Shown here piece by piece: positions 7,457 through 15,575 of a DNA stretch of 30,393 nucleotides. Within the stretch, counting starts at the first letter, position 1, and each line of letters begins with the position of its first letter. The DNA is from CAZZCN01 sp964652975 (GTDB taxonomy: Bacteria; Bacillota; Clostridia; Saccharofermentanales; UBA5734): positions 1 to 30,393 of the forward strand of contig CAZZCN010000034.1 of the NCBI GenBank assembly GCA_964652975.1, read 5' to 3'. The notes under the pieces are model-generated. The model did not search any database. It had not been told where the DNA came from and worked only from the letters and a program-made list of their open reading frames with translations. Made by a program: the position numbers and the translations under genes.

Positions 7457-8353
7457 ATGCAAAGTATTAGTGAAAAGATGAATTTTTATAAAACTTTAAT
7501 AGAACAAAGGCTAGCTGATGTATTTCCCGCTGGCATGGATGAAGACGGCTTTATATCCGACGCTTGCAGATATAGCCTGCTTGCCGGCGGCAAAAGGATA
7601 AGGCCTGTTTTTTGCATGGCTGTTGCCCAGATGCTAAAAACCCCTTATGAGAAAGTGATTGTTTTTGCCTGTGCCATTGAGATGATACATACGTTTTCGC
7701 TGATACATGACGATTTGCCGGGTATGGACAACGACGATTTTCGCAGAGGTATGCCTACCTGTCACAGAAAATATGGGGAAGGGATTGCCATTCTAGCCGG
7801 CGATGCCCTGCTTAACAAGGCTTATGAGATCATGATCAATGACTGCATTTCATATCCTGAAGAAGGGAAAATCAAAGCGCTAGGGGTGATATCTGAAGCC
7901 ACCGGAATAAAAGGAATGATCGGCGGACAGGGAATCGACCTTTTAAGCGAAAAAAAGAAAATCTCTTACGAACTTTTACGCAAGATGCATTCAATGAAAA
8001 CAGGAGCGCTTCTAAAAGCACCTATTATTTCAGCAGCCTTGATATCCTGTGCAGATTCGAAGACATTGGAGGAATTAGAGAAATATTCCGACAATATAGG
8101 GCTTGCTTTTCAGATAAAGGACGACATCCTGGATGTTGTGTCAACCTCCGAAGTTTTAGGTAAGACCGCCGGCAAAGACGCCGAAACCGAAAAGTCAACT
8201 TACGTTACATTGCTGGGCTTGGACGGCGCAAGACTTAAGCTGTCCGAGACCGTCGCTATGGCCGGGGTAAGCCTTGAAAATCTCCAAAGAGCAGGGTTTG
8301 ACGTTGAATTTTTAAAGGGACTGACTAAATTTTTACTTGAAAGAGAAAGCTGA
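7457..8353 (+). CDS. ispA: Polyprenyl synthetase, farnesyl diphosphate synthase type
   Basis: A 298-residue short-chain trans-prenyltransferase condensing DMAPP/GPP with IPP. The first aspartate-rich motif is LIHDDLPGMDNDDFRRG (D85, D86 first), with the six-residue spacing typical of bacterial farnesyl/geranylgeranyl enzymes; the second is QIKDDILDV (D222, D223, D226). GGKRIRPVF near residue 33 binds the IPP diphosphate, and GGQGIDL is also present. Product length (C15 or C20) cannot be fixed; ispA beside xseB and dxs is the standard arrangement. A TTG at 7439 is in frame, but AGAGGA at 7446-7451 selects ATG 7457. It ends 35 bases before dxs, so the isoprenoid pair is probably one unit. Confidence 0.93.
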   Translation: MQSISEKMNFYKTLIEQRLADVFPAGMDEDGFISDACRYSLLAGGKRIRPVFCMAVAQMLKTPYEKVIVFACAIEMIHTFSLIHDDLPGMDNDDFRRGMPTCHRKYGEGIAILAGDALLNKAYEIMINDCISYPEEGKIKALGVISEATGIKGMIGGQGIDLLSEKKKISYELLRKMHSMKTGALLKAPIISAALISCADSKTLEELEKYSDNIGLAFQIKDDILDVVSTSEVLGKTAGKDAETEKSTYVTLLGLDGARLKLSETVAMAGVSLENLQRAGFDVEFLKGLTKFLLERES

Positions 8354-8388
8354 CAGATTAATTACATTTTTATAAAAGCGAGGAAAAA

Positions 8389-10287
8389 ATGTCTGACATT
8401 CTAAAAAAAATAAAAACTCCGCAGGATCTTGCTGACTTGAGTGCGGTCGAAATCGAAGAACTCGGTGTTCAACTCCGAAAAGAGATAATAAGCACTGTAT
8501 CGATAAACGGAGGACACCTTGCGTCCAACCTGGGTGTCGTTGAATTGACCATTGCACTTTTGAGGGAGTTTGATTTTTTAAAAGACCGAATCGTGTGGGA
8601 TGTCGGCCATCAGACATATGCATTTAAAATTCTTACAGGAAGATATCCGCAGTTCTGCACCATAAGGAAACTCGGGGGACTGTCAGGCTTTCCGAAACGC
8701 TGTGAAAGCAAGTACGACTGCTTTAACACAGGACACAGCAGCACCTCTATTTCAGCTGCACTTGGAATGGCAAGGGCCAATCAGATCAAAGGAATCCAAA
8801 ACAAGGTTGTAGCAGTTATCGGAGACGGTGCTTTGACGGGTGGAATGGCTTTTGAAGCGCTTAATGACGCAGGCCAGTCCGGTATCAATCTTATAGTGAT
8901 TCTAAATGACAATCAGATGTCGATCAATCAGAACGTAGGTGGCCTGGCAAAGCATCTTGAAGGAATAAGAGTTTCCAAGAAATATATCCAGTTAAAACAA
9001 AGCACCTACAAAGTCTTGTCAAAAACAAAAGCAGGCAAGTGGCTGTCGGACATGATTGAGTCTGTCAAGAGAGGCTTCAGAAATTATATAAGACCACAAA
9101 AAGTCATTTTTGAAGACCTTGGGTTCAAGTACTACGGACCGGTCGACGGGCATGATATAAGAGAGATCGAGAGGCACCTGTCGTCACTAAAAAAGATTGA
9201 AGGACCGGTTCTTCTACATGTAATAACACAAAAAGGGAAAGGCTATGAATTTGCAGAGACATCTCCTGAGAAATACCACGGAGTCGCCCCGTTCGAAATA
9301 GCCAACGGGATATCAAAAGCCAAGAATTCCGAGGCTGCAGAACAATTTACTTCATTCTCGCAGGCTTTTGGAGAATATCTTACAGGCTTTGCAAGAAATG
9401 ACAGCTCGATAGTAGCGATCTGTGCTGCAATGTCGACAGGTACAGGTCTGGACGTTTTTGAATCAAATTTTCCGAAAAGATTTTTTGATGTTGGAATTGC
9501 AGAACAGCATGCAATCACTATGGCGGCAGGGATGGCTACCGAAGGGCTAAAACCTGTAGTGGCGATTTATTCGACATTTTTACAAAGAGCCTATGATCAG
9601 CTTCTCCATGATGTAGCTTTGCAGAATTTAAATGTAGTCATCTGTATTGACCGTGCAGGAATAGTGGGTGAAGACGGCGAGACCCACCAGGGTATTTATG
9701 ATCTGGCAATTTTGTCATCGATACCAACGATTACGATACTGTCTCCCCGGAACTACCATGAACTTAAGATAATGATGGAGTTTGCCTTTTATCATTGCAA
9801 GGGACCGGTCGCAATAAGATACCCAAGGGGCGGTGAGAAAAAAATATCCGAAGAGCACGACACGATAGAATATGATTCAAATTCAATATCACCGGTGCTT
9901 CTAAATTCGGGAAATGATATAACGATTATAGCGGAAGGAATTATGGTCGAAAAAGGCTGCAAGGTGTGTCTTGAACTCGAAAAACTTGGGGTTACCGGCG
10001 ACCTTATTGACATAAGAATGATCAAACCGCTAAAACGCAAGACAATAATTGATTCAGTGCGCAAGACCGGTAAGGTAATTGTGCTTGAAAATGCAATTAT
10101 CAAAGGCGGACTGGGCTCGGCCGTTGAAGAATTGATTATCGAAGAAAAGATACATGCAGAAATAACTAAAATCGGTGTCGGAGACCATATACTTTGCCAG
10201 GGCAAAATCGATCAACTCTTGATTCAGGAAGGGATGGACGTCGATTCCATCTTCGAAAAGGCAAAGTTAATGATTGCCGGTAAATAA
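8389..10287 (+). CDS. dxs: 1-deoxy-D-xylulose-5-phosphate synthase
   Basis: The thiamine-diphosphate enzyme that joins pyruvate and glyceraldehyde 3-phosphate, the entry step of the methylerythritol phosphate pathway. The 632-residue length is normal. The N-terminal domain shows NGGHLASNLGVVELT, WDVGHQTYAFKILTGR and the cofactor motif GDGALTGGMAFEALNDAG (from about 145) with ILNDNQMSI; the pyrimidine domain carries VGIAEQHAITMAAGMA (catalytic Glu at about 370) and DRAGIVGEDGETHQG; the C-terminal transketolase domain follows. GAGG at 8379-8382 precedes ATG 8389. A terminator hairpin follows the gene. The rRNA methyltransferase gene tlyA, frequently next in related genomes, is missing. Confidence 0.97.
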   Translation: MSDILKKIKTPQDLADLSAVEIEELGVQLRKEIISTVSINGGHLASNLGVVELTIALLREFDFLKDRIVWDVGHQTYAFKILTGRYPQFCTIRKLGGLSGFPKRCESKYDCFNTGHSSTSISAALGMARANQIKGIQNKVVAVIGDGALTGGMAFEALNDAGQSGINLIVILNDNQMSINQNVGGLAKHLEGIRVSKKYIQLKQSTYKVLSKTKAGKWLSDMIESVKRGFRNYIRPQKVIFEDLGFKYYGPVDGHDIREIERHLSSLKKIEGPVLLHVITQKGKGYEFAETSPEKYHGVAPFEIANGISKAKNSEAAEQFTSFSQAFGEYLTGFARNDSSIVAICAAMSTGTGLDVFESNFPKRFFDVGIAEQHAITMAAGMATEGLKPVVAIYSTFLQRAYDQLLHDVALQNLNVVICIDRAGIVGEDGETHQGIYDLAILSSIPTITILSPRNYHELKIMMEFAFYHCKGPVAIRYPRGGEKKISEEHDTIEYDSNSISPVLLNSGNDITIIAEGIMVEKGCKVCLELEKLGVTGDLIDIRMIKPLKRKTIIDSVRKTGKVIVLENAIIKGGLGSAVEELIIEEKIHAEITKIGVGDHILCQGKIDQLLIQEGMDVDSIFEKAKLMIAGK

Positions 10288-10328
10288 TGTTTGTTTTTGT
10301 TACTTATTATTCGTTTTTGTCGTACATT

Positions 10329-10355
10329 ATTAGAATATTATGCATTCTAATTTTT
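10329..10355 (+). terminator. Rho-independent terminator after dxs
   Basis: ATTAGAAT (10329-10336) pairs with ATTCTAAT (10344-10351) around a 7-base loop, followed by a T-run (10351-10355). The stem is AT-rich, so termination may be partial. Confidence 0.55.
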
Positions 10356-10373
10356 ATTGCTTTGGTGTATAAT
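10345..10373 (+). promoter_or_regulatory. Promoter for the nadK-argR-recN unit
   Basis: A perfect -10 hexamer TATAAT (10368-10373) lies 70 bases before nadK. The best -35 at 17-base spacing is TTCTAA (10345-10350), which is poor and overlaps the terminator stem, so readthrough and initiation may interfere with each other. Confidence 0.45.
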
Positions 10374-10442
10374 TACTTTCAATGAAAACTAGGGATGCAA
10401 TACATTATAAATTCCACCATTGATTAGAACTAAGAGGTATTT

Positions 10443-11291
10443 ATGCGCATAGGATTGATTCCGAACCCGGACAAGGATACCGGACTTACAAAGACCGGGC
10501 AGGTAGCCGAGGAGATTCTGTCGCTCGGCGGATCTGTTGTTATGGATGCAAAATACCAAAAGTATTTCAAAGCCGGCAATACAGGGATTGAATTCGAAAA
10601 ATACAGCAAATGCGACATGCTGATATGCCTTGGCGGTGACGGAACCTTTCTGACAGCTGTTCAACAGCACTTGTCACTTGACACTCCCATTATTGGCGTG
10701 AATATGGGAAGTGTTGGGTTTCTTTCCGAAATCAATCCGGACGAGACATTAAGTGCATTAAGGAAGATTTTCAAGGGTGAATTCAAGACTGAGAAGAGAA
10801 TGCTTCTCAAGTCAACTTGCTATTCTAAAGACGGTGTGATAAAGCAAGAAAATCTATCACTTAACGATGTTGTAATTACAAGGGGCGGGATTTCCAGAAT
10901 ACTGAACGTCGACCTTTTTATTGATGGAGTGCTTGTTGAGAAGCTGCCCGGGGATGGCGTGATAATCTCAACTCCTACGGGTTCTACGGCCTACTCGTTA
11001 TCTGCCGGTGGCCCTATAATACAGCCTGACCTCGAAGTTATATTGATCACTCCGCTCAATCCCCATACTCTTCACAACCGATGCTATATCGTATCACCTG
11101 ACACCCAGGTAGAGGTTGTCATCAAGGAGTATCCATTCAACCCGTTTTTAACATCCGACGGTGTACAGGTATGCACACTTGAACAATCCGACAGGGTTCA
11201 TATTACCAAGGCCGATATCTCAATGAATCTTGTAAGACTTAGCGCCAACAACTTCTATGAATCGCTCACATCGAAAATATATAACAGATAA
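10443..11291 (+). CDS. nadK: NAD kinase
   Basis: This 282-residue enzyme phosphorylates NAD to NADP using ATP or polyphosphate. The family motifs are complete: LGGDGTFL (63-70, catalytic D66), NMGSVGFLSE (about 93-102), NDVVITRGG, the NAD-binding LPGDGVIISTPTGSTAYSLSAGGPI, and ITPLNPHTLHNR near the C-terminus. AGAGG precedes ATG 10443 by 6-7 bases. argR begins 47 bases downstream and recN follows, an order well conserved in Clostridia. In this cell the product would feed NADPH-dependent biosynthesis, including the isoprenoid steps upstream. Confidence 0.96.
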   Translation: MRIGLIPNPDKDTGLTKTGQVAEEILSLGGSVVMDAKYQKYFKAGNTGIEFEKYSKCDMLICLGGDGTFLTAVQQHLSLDTPIIGVNMGSVGFLSEINPDETLSALRKIFKGEFKTEKRMLLKSTCYSKDGVIKQENLSLNDVVITRGGISRILNVDLFIDGVLVEKLPGDGVIISTPTGSTAYSLSAGGPIIQPDLEVILITPLNPHTLHNRCYIVSPDTQVEVVIKEYPFNPFLTSDGVQVCTLEQSDRVHITKADISMNLVRLSANNFYESLTSKIYNR

Positions 11292-11338
11292 TAATTATTA
11301 AAACAATAGACTATATAATATCGGGAGGTCGCCAAAAA

Positions 11339-11800
11339 GTGATTAAATCAACCAAAAAAAACCGCCAAAGCTACATTTTGTCGATTATCCAGAATGAAAA
11401 CATAGCGACACAGGAGGAACTTGTAGACCGATTGCGTAAGAACAACTGGAAAGTAACGCAGGCAACGATCTCCCGTGATATCAAGGAACTGGGACTCAAT
11501 AAGGTTACAGGCGAGAATCATCCACAGAAATATGTTGCCAGCTCCGACCCTGAAGAATCCAACACGTCGAAACTCATAAATGTTTTCTCACAAGCGGTTT
11601 CATCCTACGAGAGCGCAGGCACGATAGTGGTAATTAAAACTCTCCCTGGCATGGCACCTGCGAGCGCATCTGCAATTGATTCCCTTAACCTTCAGGAGGT
11701 TGTAGGCACAATTGCGGGAGATGACACGATATTCATAGCAACCAAGTCCACGATTCTGGCAGGCAGACTGGTAGAAAGAATAAAAGAGATATTAAAATAG
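11339..11800 (+). CDS. argR: Arginine repressor ArgR
   Basis: A 153-residue hexameric transcription regulator that represses arginine biosynthesis and activates catabolism with arginine as co-effector. The N-terminal winged helix-turn-helix (about 1-68) contains NENIATQEELVDRL and the recognition helix VTQATISRDIKELGL; a linker leads to the C-terminal oligomerisation and arginine-binding domain with TLPGMAPASASAIDSL and VGTIAGDDTIFIA. GGGAGG (11323-11328) precedes the GTG start at 11339. No arginine genes or clear ARG boxes are seen in the window; the gene's place here is inherited gene order. The 146-base gap to recN is AT-rich. Confidence 0.95.
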   Translation: MIKSTKKNRQSYILSIIQNENIATQEELVDRLRKNNWKVTQATISRDIKELGLNKVTGENHPQKYVASSDPEESNTSKLINVFSQAVSSYESAGTIVVIKTLPGMAPASASAIDSLNLQEVVGTIAGDDTIFIATKSTILAGRLVERIKEILK

Positions 11801-11946
11801 AACAGTACATAGGAAGTAGTAAAAATAGTATTATAAAACAATGAAAAATAGAATTAATATTACAGTAATGAAAGAATATATAAACAATTTTCGTAAAATT
11901 ACTGATTAAGACATTTTAATTTTACAATATATTTTTGGAGGAATAG

Positions 11947-13626
11947 ATGCTTTCCAGATTGGAAATAAAAGATTTTGCCTTAATAGAAAATGCGACAATA
12001 GATTTCAGTGACGGACTTACCATACTTACGGGAGAGACAGGTGCCGGGAAGTCCATCCTTATTGATTCGATAGGAGCGATAACAGGCAACCGCACCAACA
12101 AGGATGTAGTAAGGCACGGTTGTGATGTATCTACGATAACAGGGGTGTTTGATTATATCAAGGACCCTGCCACGGATGAAATTCTGATTGAAAACAGCAT
12201 TTCTACAGAAGATGACACACTTATAATAACAAGAGAAGTTTATTCAAACGGCAAATCATTTGCAAGAATCAACGGCAAGATGGTGACATTGTCAGTATTA
12301 AAAGATGTAACGAAAAATCAGCTTGACATACACGGTCAGCATGAGAATCAGGCGATATTCCGAGTTGAAACGCAGGCGGACCTGCTTGATAGATTCGCAG
12401 GCGATAATATTAAAAATGCACTTATAAACTACAGGGAAAACATTCAAAGCTACAAGGAATGCATGGAATCATTAAAGGAATTCATAATTGACGAAGAGCA
12501 GAAGGCTCAGATAATAGACCTGCTGGAATATCAGATTAACGAGATAAAGACAGTCCGCCCCAGACAGGACGAAGACATAAAACTGTCAGAACGACGAAAG
12601 ATTATATCTAACAGCGAAAAAATTCAATCAACACTTGATAAATGCTACGAATATTTAAACGGCGAATCACAGACCCCTGCTCTTGTTGCAGTGGGAGAAG
12701 CAAAGAATCTCATTTTGCACCAGCTTGGCGATTTTGAAGAATATGCTCCGATATCGGATATTCTTGTCGATCTGGAATGCCAGCTTGACGATGTATGCAT
12801 GAAAATCCAGAAAGAAATAAGTAAAATCGAAGTTTTTCCGGGTGAAGCACAGGAGATCGACGAGAGACTGGACATTCTTTTCAAGCTCAAAAGAAAATAC
12901 GGGGGTAGCATTCAATCTGTTATTGAATTTTATCAAAATGCTAATGAGAAGCTAAGGAGAATAAGATCAAGCGAGGAGCAGGCAGCCTTCCTCTCCAAAC
13001 GAAAAGACGAACTACGCGAAATCCTGTGTGTAAAGGCACTGGAATTAAGTGTGCAGCGACAGGCTACCGCCTCGATTCTTGAAACTTCGATTTGCAACGA
13101 ATTACAGGAGCTCGGAATGAAGAATATAAAATTCCTGATTAAAATAGAGCATCAGCAAAATCCGGACAGTTTTCCGGTTAATGGACTTGACCATGTTGAA
13201 TTTTTAATATCACCGAATGCAGGTGAGGATCTTAAGCCACTATCAAGAATCGCATCTGGTGGAGAAGCATCCAGAATCATGCTGGCAATTAAAACAATTC
13301 TTGCGCAAAGCGACCGGATTCCTTTGCTTATTTTTGACGAGGTGGACACAGGTATCAGCGGCAGGACTGCAGGACTTTTAGGCGAAAAGCTGCTGAAGAT
13401 ATCGAATAACCACCAGGTTCTATGCGTCACTCATATGGCACAGATAGCGGCAAAAGCAAAGAATCACATTTTCATAGAGAAGAGCGTTGTAGAAAACGAT
13501 ACGAAAACATCTATTAACTATCTAAACGAAGAAGGTAGAATCCTAGAGATCGCAAGGCTCCTGTCAGGTGGTGCAAACATGGAAAAGGCTGTTGAACTTG
13601 CAACCGAAATGCTGACAAATAAATAA
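11947..13626 (+). CDS. recN: DNA repair protein RecN
   Basis: A 559-residue SMC-like ATPase involved in double-strand break repair. Walker A is GETGAGKS (29-36); the Q-loop region DIHGQHENQAIF follows at about 130; the middle (about 155-370) is coiled coil; the ABC signature is LSRIASGGEASRIMLA and Walker B with D-loop is LLIFDEVDTGISG, followed by THMAQIAAKA. The length is normal. GGAGG at 11937-11941 gives ATG 11947. Its TAA stop lies inside the first copy of a 35-bp direct repeat bearing a long inverted repeat, which, with a second copy downstream, separates it from a convergent gene. Confidence 0.96.
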   Translation: MLSRLEIKDFALIENATIDFSDGLTILTGETGAGKSILIDSIGAITGNRTNKDVVRHGCDVSTITGVFDYIKDPATDEILIENSISTEDDTLIITREVYSNGKSFARINGKMVTLSVLKDVTKNQLDIHGQHENQAIFRVETQADLLDRFAGDNIKNALINYRENIQSYKECMESLKEFIIDEEQKAQIIDLLEYQINEIKTVRPRQDEDIKLSERRKIISNSEKIQSTLDKCYEYLNGESQTPALVAVGEAKNLILHQLGDFEEYAPISDILVDLECQLDDVCMKIQKEISKIEVFPGEAQEIDERLDILFKLKRKYGGSIQSVIEFYQNANEKLRRIRSSEEQAAFLSKRKDELREILCVKALELSVQRQATASILETSICNELQELGMKNIKFLIKIEHQQNPDSFPVNGLDHVEFLISPNAGEDLKPLSRIASGGEASRIMLAIKTILAQSDRIPLLIFDEVDTGISGRTAGLLGEKLLKISNNHQVLCVTHMAQIAAKAKNHIFIEKSVVENDTKTSINYLNEEGRILEIARLLSGGANMEKAVELATEMLTNK

Positions 13627-13770
13627 AACTCCTCGTGTGAAAACTTGTTTTCACACTATTCTCATTATAGAATAGGATGTTTTATCCGGTTTGGCGCAGC
13701 CAAATTCGCACCTCTTAAATGGTGCAAAAGGATAAAACTCCTCGTGTGAAAACTTGTTTTCACACTTTTT
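13623..13770. repeat. Multi-hairpin intergenic element with 35-bp direct repeats
   Basis: Two identical 35-bp direct repeats (13623-13657 and 13732-13766, 109 bases apart) each contain the inverted repeat GTGTGAAAAC-TT-GTTTTCACAC (13635-13656 and 13744-13765). Between them lie a hairpin CTATTCT/AGAATAG (13656-13662 with 13669-13675) and a three-way junction: an outer stem GTTTTATCC (13679-13687) with GGATAAAAC (13730-13738) encloses TTTGGC-GCA-GCCAAA (13690-13704) and GCACC/GGTGC (13708-13712 with 13721-13725). The stop codons of both converging genes lie inside the direct repeats. Confidence 0.85.
13744..13770 (+). terminator. Terminator for recN (second repeat copy)
   Basis: The 10-bp stem GTGTGAAAAC / GTTTTCACAC (13744-13765) is followed by TTTTT (13766-13770), a good rho-independent terminator reading rightwards. 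The first copy has no T-run on this side. Read leftwards the hairpins are followed by GAGGAGTTTTAT, a weaker signal for the convergent gene. Confidence 0.65.
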
Positions 13771-14677
13771 GCATCTCAATAATCAGATTTTGCATATCTG
13801 CAGGAATATCATCTGTAAATTCCAGTCTTTCATTGCTGACGGGGTGGTTGAATGCAACATATGAGGCGTGCAGAGCCTGCCTGCCGATCTCGGCATCAAG
13901 GAACGCCGATTTCTGGAAATGTCTGTTGTCATTTGATGACGCACCATAAAGACCGTCACCGACTATCGGATGATTGCAAAATAGTGAATGCACACGAATT
14001 TGATGGGTTCTTCCGGTTTCAAGCCTGAACTTTACAACAGAAACATCGAGTATCGGGAATTTAACAACGGTTTGAAAATGAGTAATGGCAACATCTCCGT
14101 CAGGAGCTACGCAGCGAAGCATTATGCTGTGGGGCTTCCTCTTGATCGGAGCGGTGATTTTGCCGGAATCAAACGGAAAAATGCCATGGTTAATGGCGGT
14201 ATACTCCTTTTCCATGGTTTTATTCTGATGCTGCATAGACAACCTGTAATGAGAGTGAGGGTCTCTGGCCAGAATAATGATGCCCGATGTTTCGCGGTCG
14301 AGCCTGCTAACAGGGTGGAGCTTCAAGTCATCAAAAAAATCAAGCAGAGTGTTGCTCTGGTGGTTTGATGTGTGATGTGTGACAATTCCGGAAGGCTTGC
14401 TAACAATAAGAAGGTGCTCGTCACAAAATAAAACCTTGATATCTCCGCGATCCTTGATAATCTTGTCTTCTTTAATAACAGGCTCCTTGTAAAGCAGATG
14501 CACAACGTCTCCGGCATGCACCGGGTCTATCATCCTGTAATGCGCACCGTTGACAGTGACATCGCCATATATACGGATTCTTTTAACAAGAAGCCTTGAC
14601 ATTCCGAGAGTGTCGCAAAGAACATCAGTCAATCTTTTATTATTATCCTTGTCTTCGACAGTGTGAAGTAATTTCAT
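13760..14677 (-). CDS. RluA family pseudouridine synthase
   Basis: A 305-residue enzyme converting uridine to pseudouridine in rRNA or tRNA. An N-terminal S4-like RNA-binding segment (about 13-62, GMSRLLVKRIRIYGDVTVNG) precedes the catalytic domain, whose signature HPVSRLDRETSG (121-132) holds the catalytic aspartate D127; FRLETGRTHQIRVH and HPIVGDGLYG are the other conserved boxes. The target base is unknown. A second, more RluD-like paralogue lies at 24590-25498. An in-frame ATG at 14734 exists, but AGGAAGGAAAG on the minus strand (about 14690-14699) favours ATG 14677. The last codons (QKV and TGA) fall in the intergenic repeat. It is convergent with recN and divergent from the hydrogenase operon. 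Confidence 0.92.
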   Translation of the reverse strand: MKLLHTVEDKDNNKRLTDVLCDTLGMSRLLVKRIRIYGDVTVNGAHYRMIDPVHAGDVVHLLYKEPVIKEDKIIKDRGDIKVLFCDEHLLIVSKPSGIVTHHTSNHQSNTLLDFFDDLKLHPVSRLDRETSGIIILARDPHSHYRLSMQHQNKTMEKEYTAINHGIFPFDSGKITAPIKRKPHSIMLRCVAPDGDVAITHFQTVVKFPILDVSVVKFRLETGRTHQIRVHSLFCNHPIVGDGLYGASSNDNRHFQKSAFLDAEIGRQALHASYVAFNHPVSNERLEFTDDIPADMQNLIIEMQKV

Positions 14678-14725
14678 TATATAAAAAACTTTCCTTCCTG
14701 AGTGTATAATAGCATTTATCAAAAC

Positions 14726-14755
14726 ATTATACATTATTGTTCAATAATTGCACAA
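14726..14755 (-). promoter_or_regulatory. Promoter for the RluA-type gene
   Basis: On the minus strand TTGTGC (14750-14755) and a perfect TATAAT (14726-14731) are 18 bases apart, about 50 bases upstream of the chosen start codon. Confidence 0.5.
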
Positions 14756-15083
14756 AAAATAAAAATATGTAAATCGCCCAAATAGCTGTGAAAAAATAAA
14801 ATAATAAATTGACCTAAGAAATAAGAATAAAAACATATAAATAAAATCAACTAATAGAAATAAAATTAGAAAAAAATTAACAAACTTGATTATATACAAC
14901 AAAAAACTAAAAAAATACGTAAAAATTGAAAATGCATGTATTTATTTTATAAAAAAAATGTGTAATTTGGTGCATATGTCACAAAAAAGAATAAAATTAT
15001 CAAAATAAATCATGAATTTTTTGAAATGTTACGATTGATAGAATTAAGATAGAATGATATCTTATTTAGGGAGGTGAACAATA
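14756..15083. other. Very AT-rich spacer upstream of the hydrogenase operon
   Basis: About 330 bases with almost no G or C and many A-tracts, no open frame of note and no strong hairpin. It contains one TTAACAA (14877-14883), half of a Rex-type redox operator, but no matching second half at the right spacing. A-tracts near a promoter can act as UP elements or curve the DNA. The last 60 bases hold the probable hydrogenase promoter. Confidence 0.6.
15021..15050 (+). promoter_or_regulatory. Possible promoter for the hydrogenase operon
   Basis: TTGAAA (15021-15026) and TAAGAT (15045-15050) are 18 bases apart, giving a leader of about 27 bases that includes GGGAGGTG. An overlapping alternative, TTGATA (15035) with TATCTT (15058), would start transcription inside the ribosome binding site. 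AAGATA/TATCTT (15046-15051 and 15058-15063) forms a small inverted repeat that could be an operator. Confidence 0.35.
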
Positions 15084-15572
15084 ATGTCAGACAGTGAAGT
15101 AATTACTCATAACGAAAAAGTAGAAATGCTTTTAGAATTTATCGAGGAGAACAAGAATTTACAGGGTGCTTTAATGCTAGTATTGCAGAAGGCCCAAATC
15201 ATCTTTGGGTATCTACCCTTGGAAGTTCAGAAGATAGTGGCGTCAGGATTGGATGTATCTGTAGCAGAAGTTTACGGAGTGGTAACATTTTATTCGTTTT
15301 TTTCACTCGAACCGAAAGGCAAGTATGAGATCAGCATATGCCTTGGAACTGCTTGTTATGTCAAAGGTGCACAATTAATCCTGGAGAAGATAGAGAAGAA
15401 TATTGGAATCAAGGCAGGCCAATGCTCTGATGACCGCAAATTTTCAATCAATGCCTGCAGATGTATCGGTGCCTGCGGATTAGCTCCGGTTATTACAATC
15501 AACGAGGATGTATACGGAAGGCTTGAAGTAGATGAAATCCCCGGAATCCTCGCAAAATATAAGGAGGCGTAA
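15084..15572 (+). CDS. hndA: NADH-dependent [FeFe] hydrogenase, NuoE-like subunit
   Basis: A 162-residue thioredoxin-fold [2Fe-2S] protein of the NuoE/HndA/HydC family, the small electron-transfer subunit of soluble NAD(P)-linked hydrogenases. The cluster ligands are C86 and C91 (CLGTAC) and C127 and C131 (CRCIGAC), the standard pattern. The helical N-terminus (1-70) includes VLQKAQIIFGYLPLEVQKIVA and VYGVVTFYSFF. GGGAGGTG (15069-15076) precedes ATG 15084. The NuoF-like subunit begins 3 bases after its stop and the catalytic subunit follows, so the three are translated together. Without the hydrogenase neighbour it could be taken for complex I subunit E, but no other Nuo genes are present. 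Confidence 0.93.
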   Translation: MSDSEVITHNEKVEMLLEFIEENKNLQGALMLVLQKAQIIFGYLPLEVQKIVASGLDVSVAEVYGVVTFYSFFSLEPKGKYEISICLGTACYVKGAQLILEKIEKNIGIKAGQCSDDRKFSINACRCIGACGLAPVITINEDVYGRLEVDEIPGILAKYKEA

Positions 15573-15575
15573 TTC

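Noticed and set aside
13623..13770. Insertion sequence or integrated phage end
   Set aside because: There is no transposase or integrase frame, and the element is only about 150 bases. A non-autonomous mobile origin remains possible but is not shown.
14870..14890. Full Rex operator upstream of the hydrogenase operon
   Set aside because: Only one half-site (TTAACAA, 14877-14883) is present; the expected TTGTTAA partner is missing at the right distance.
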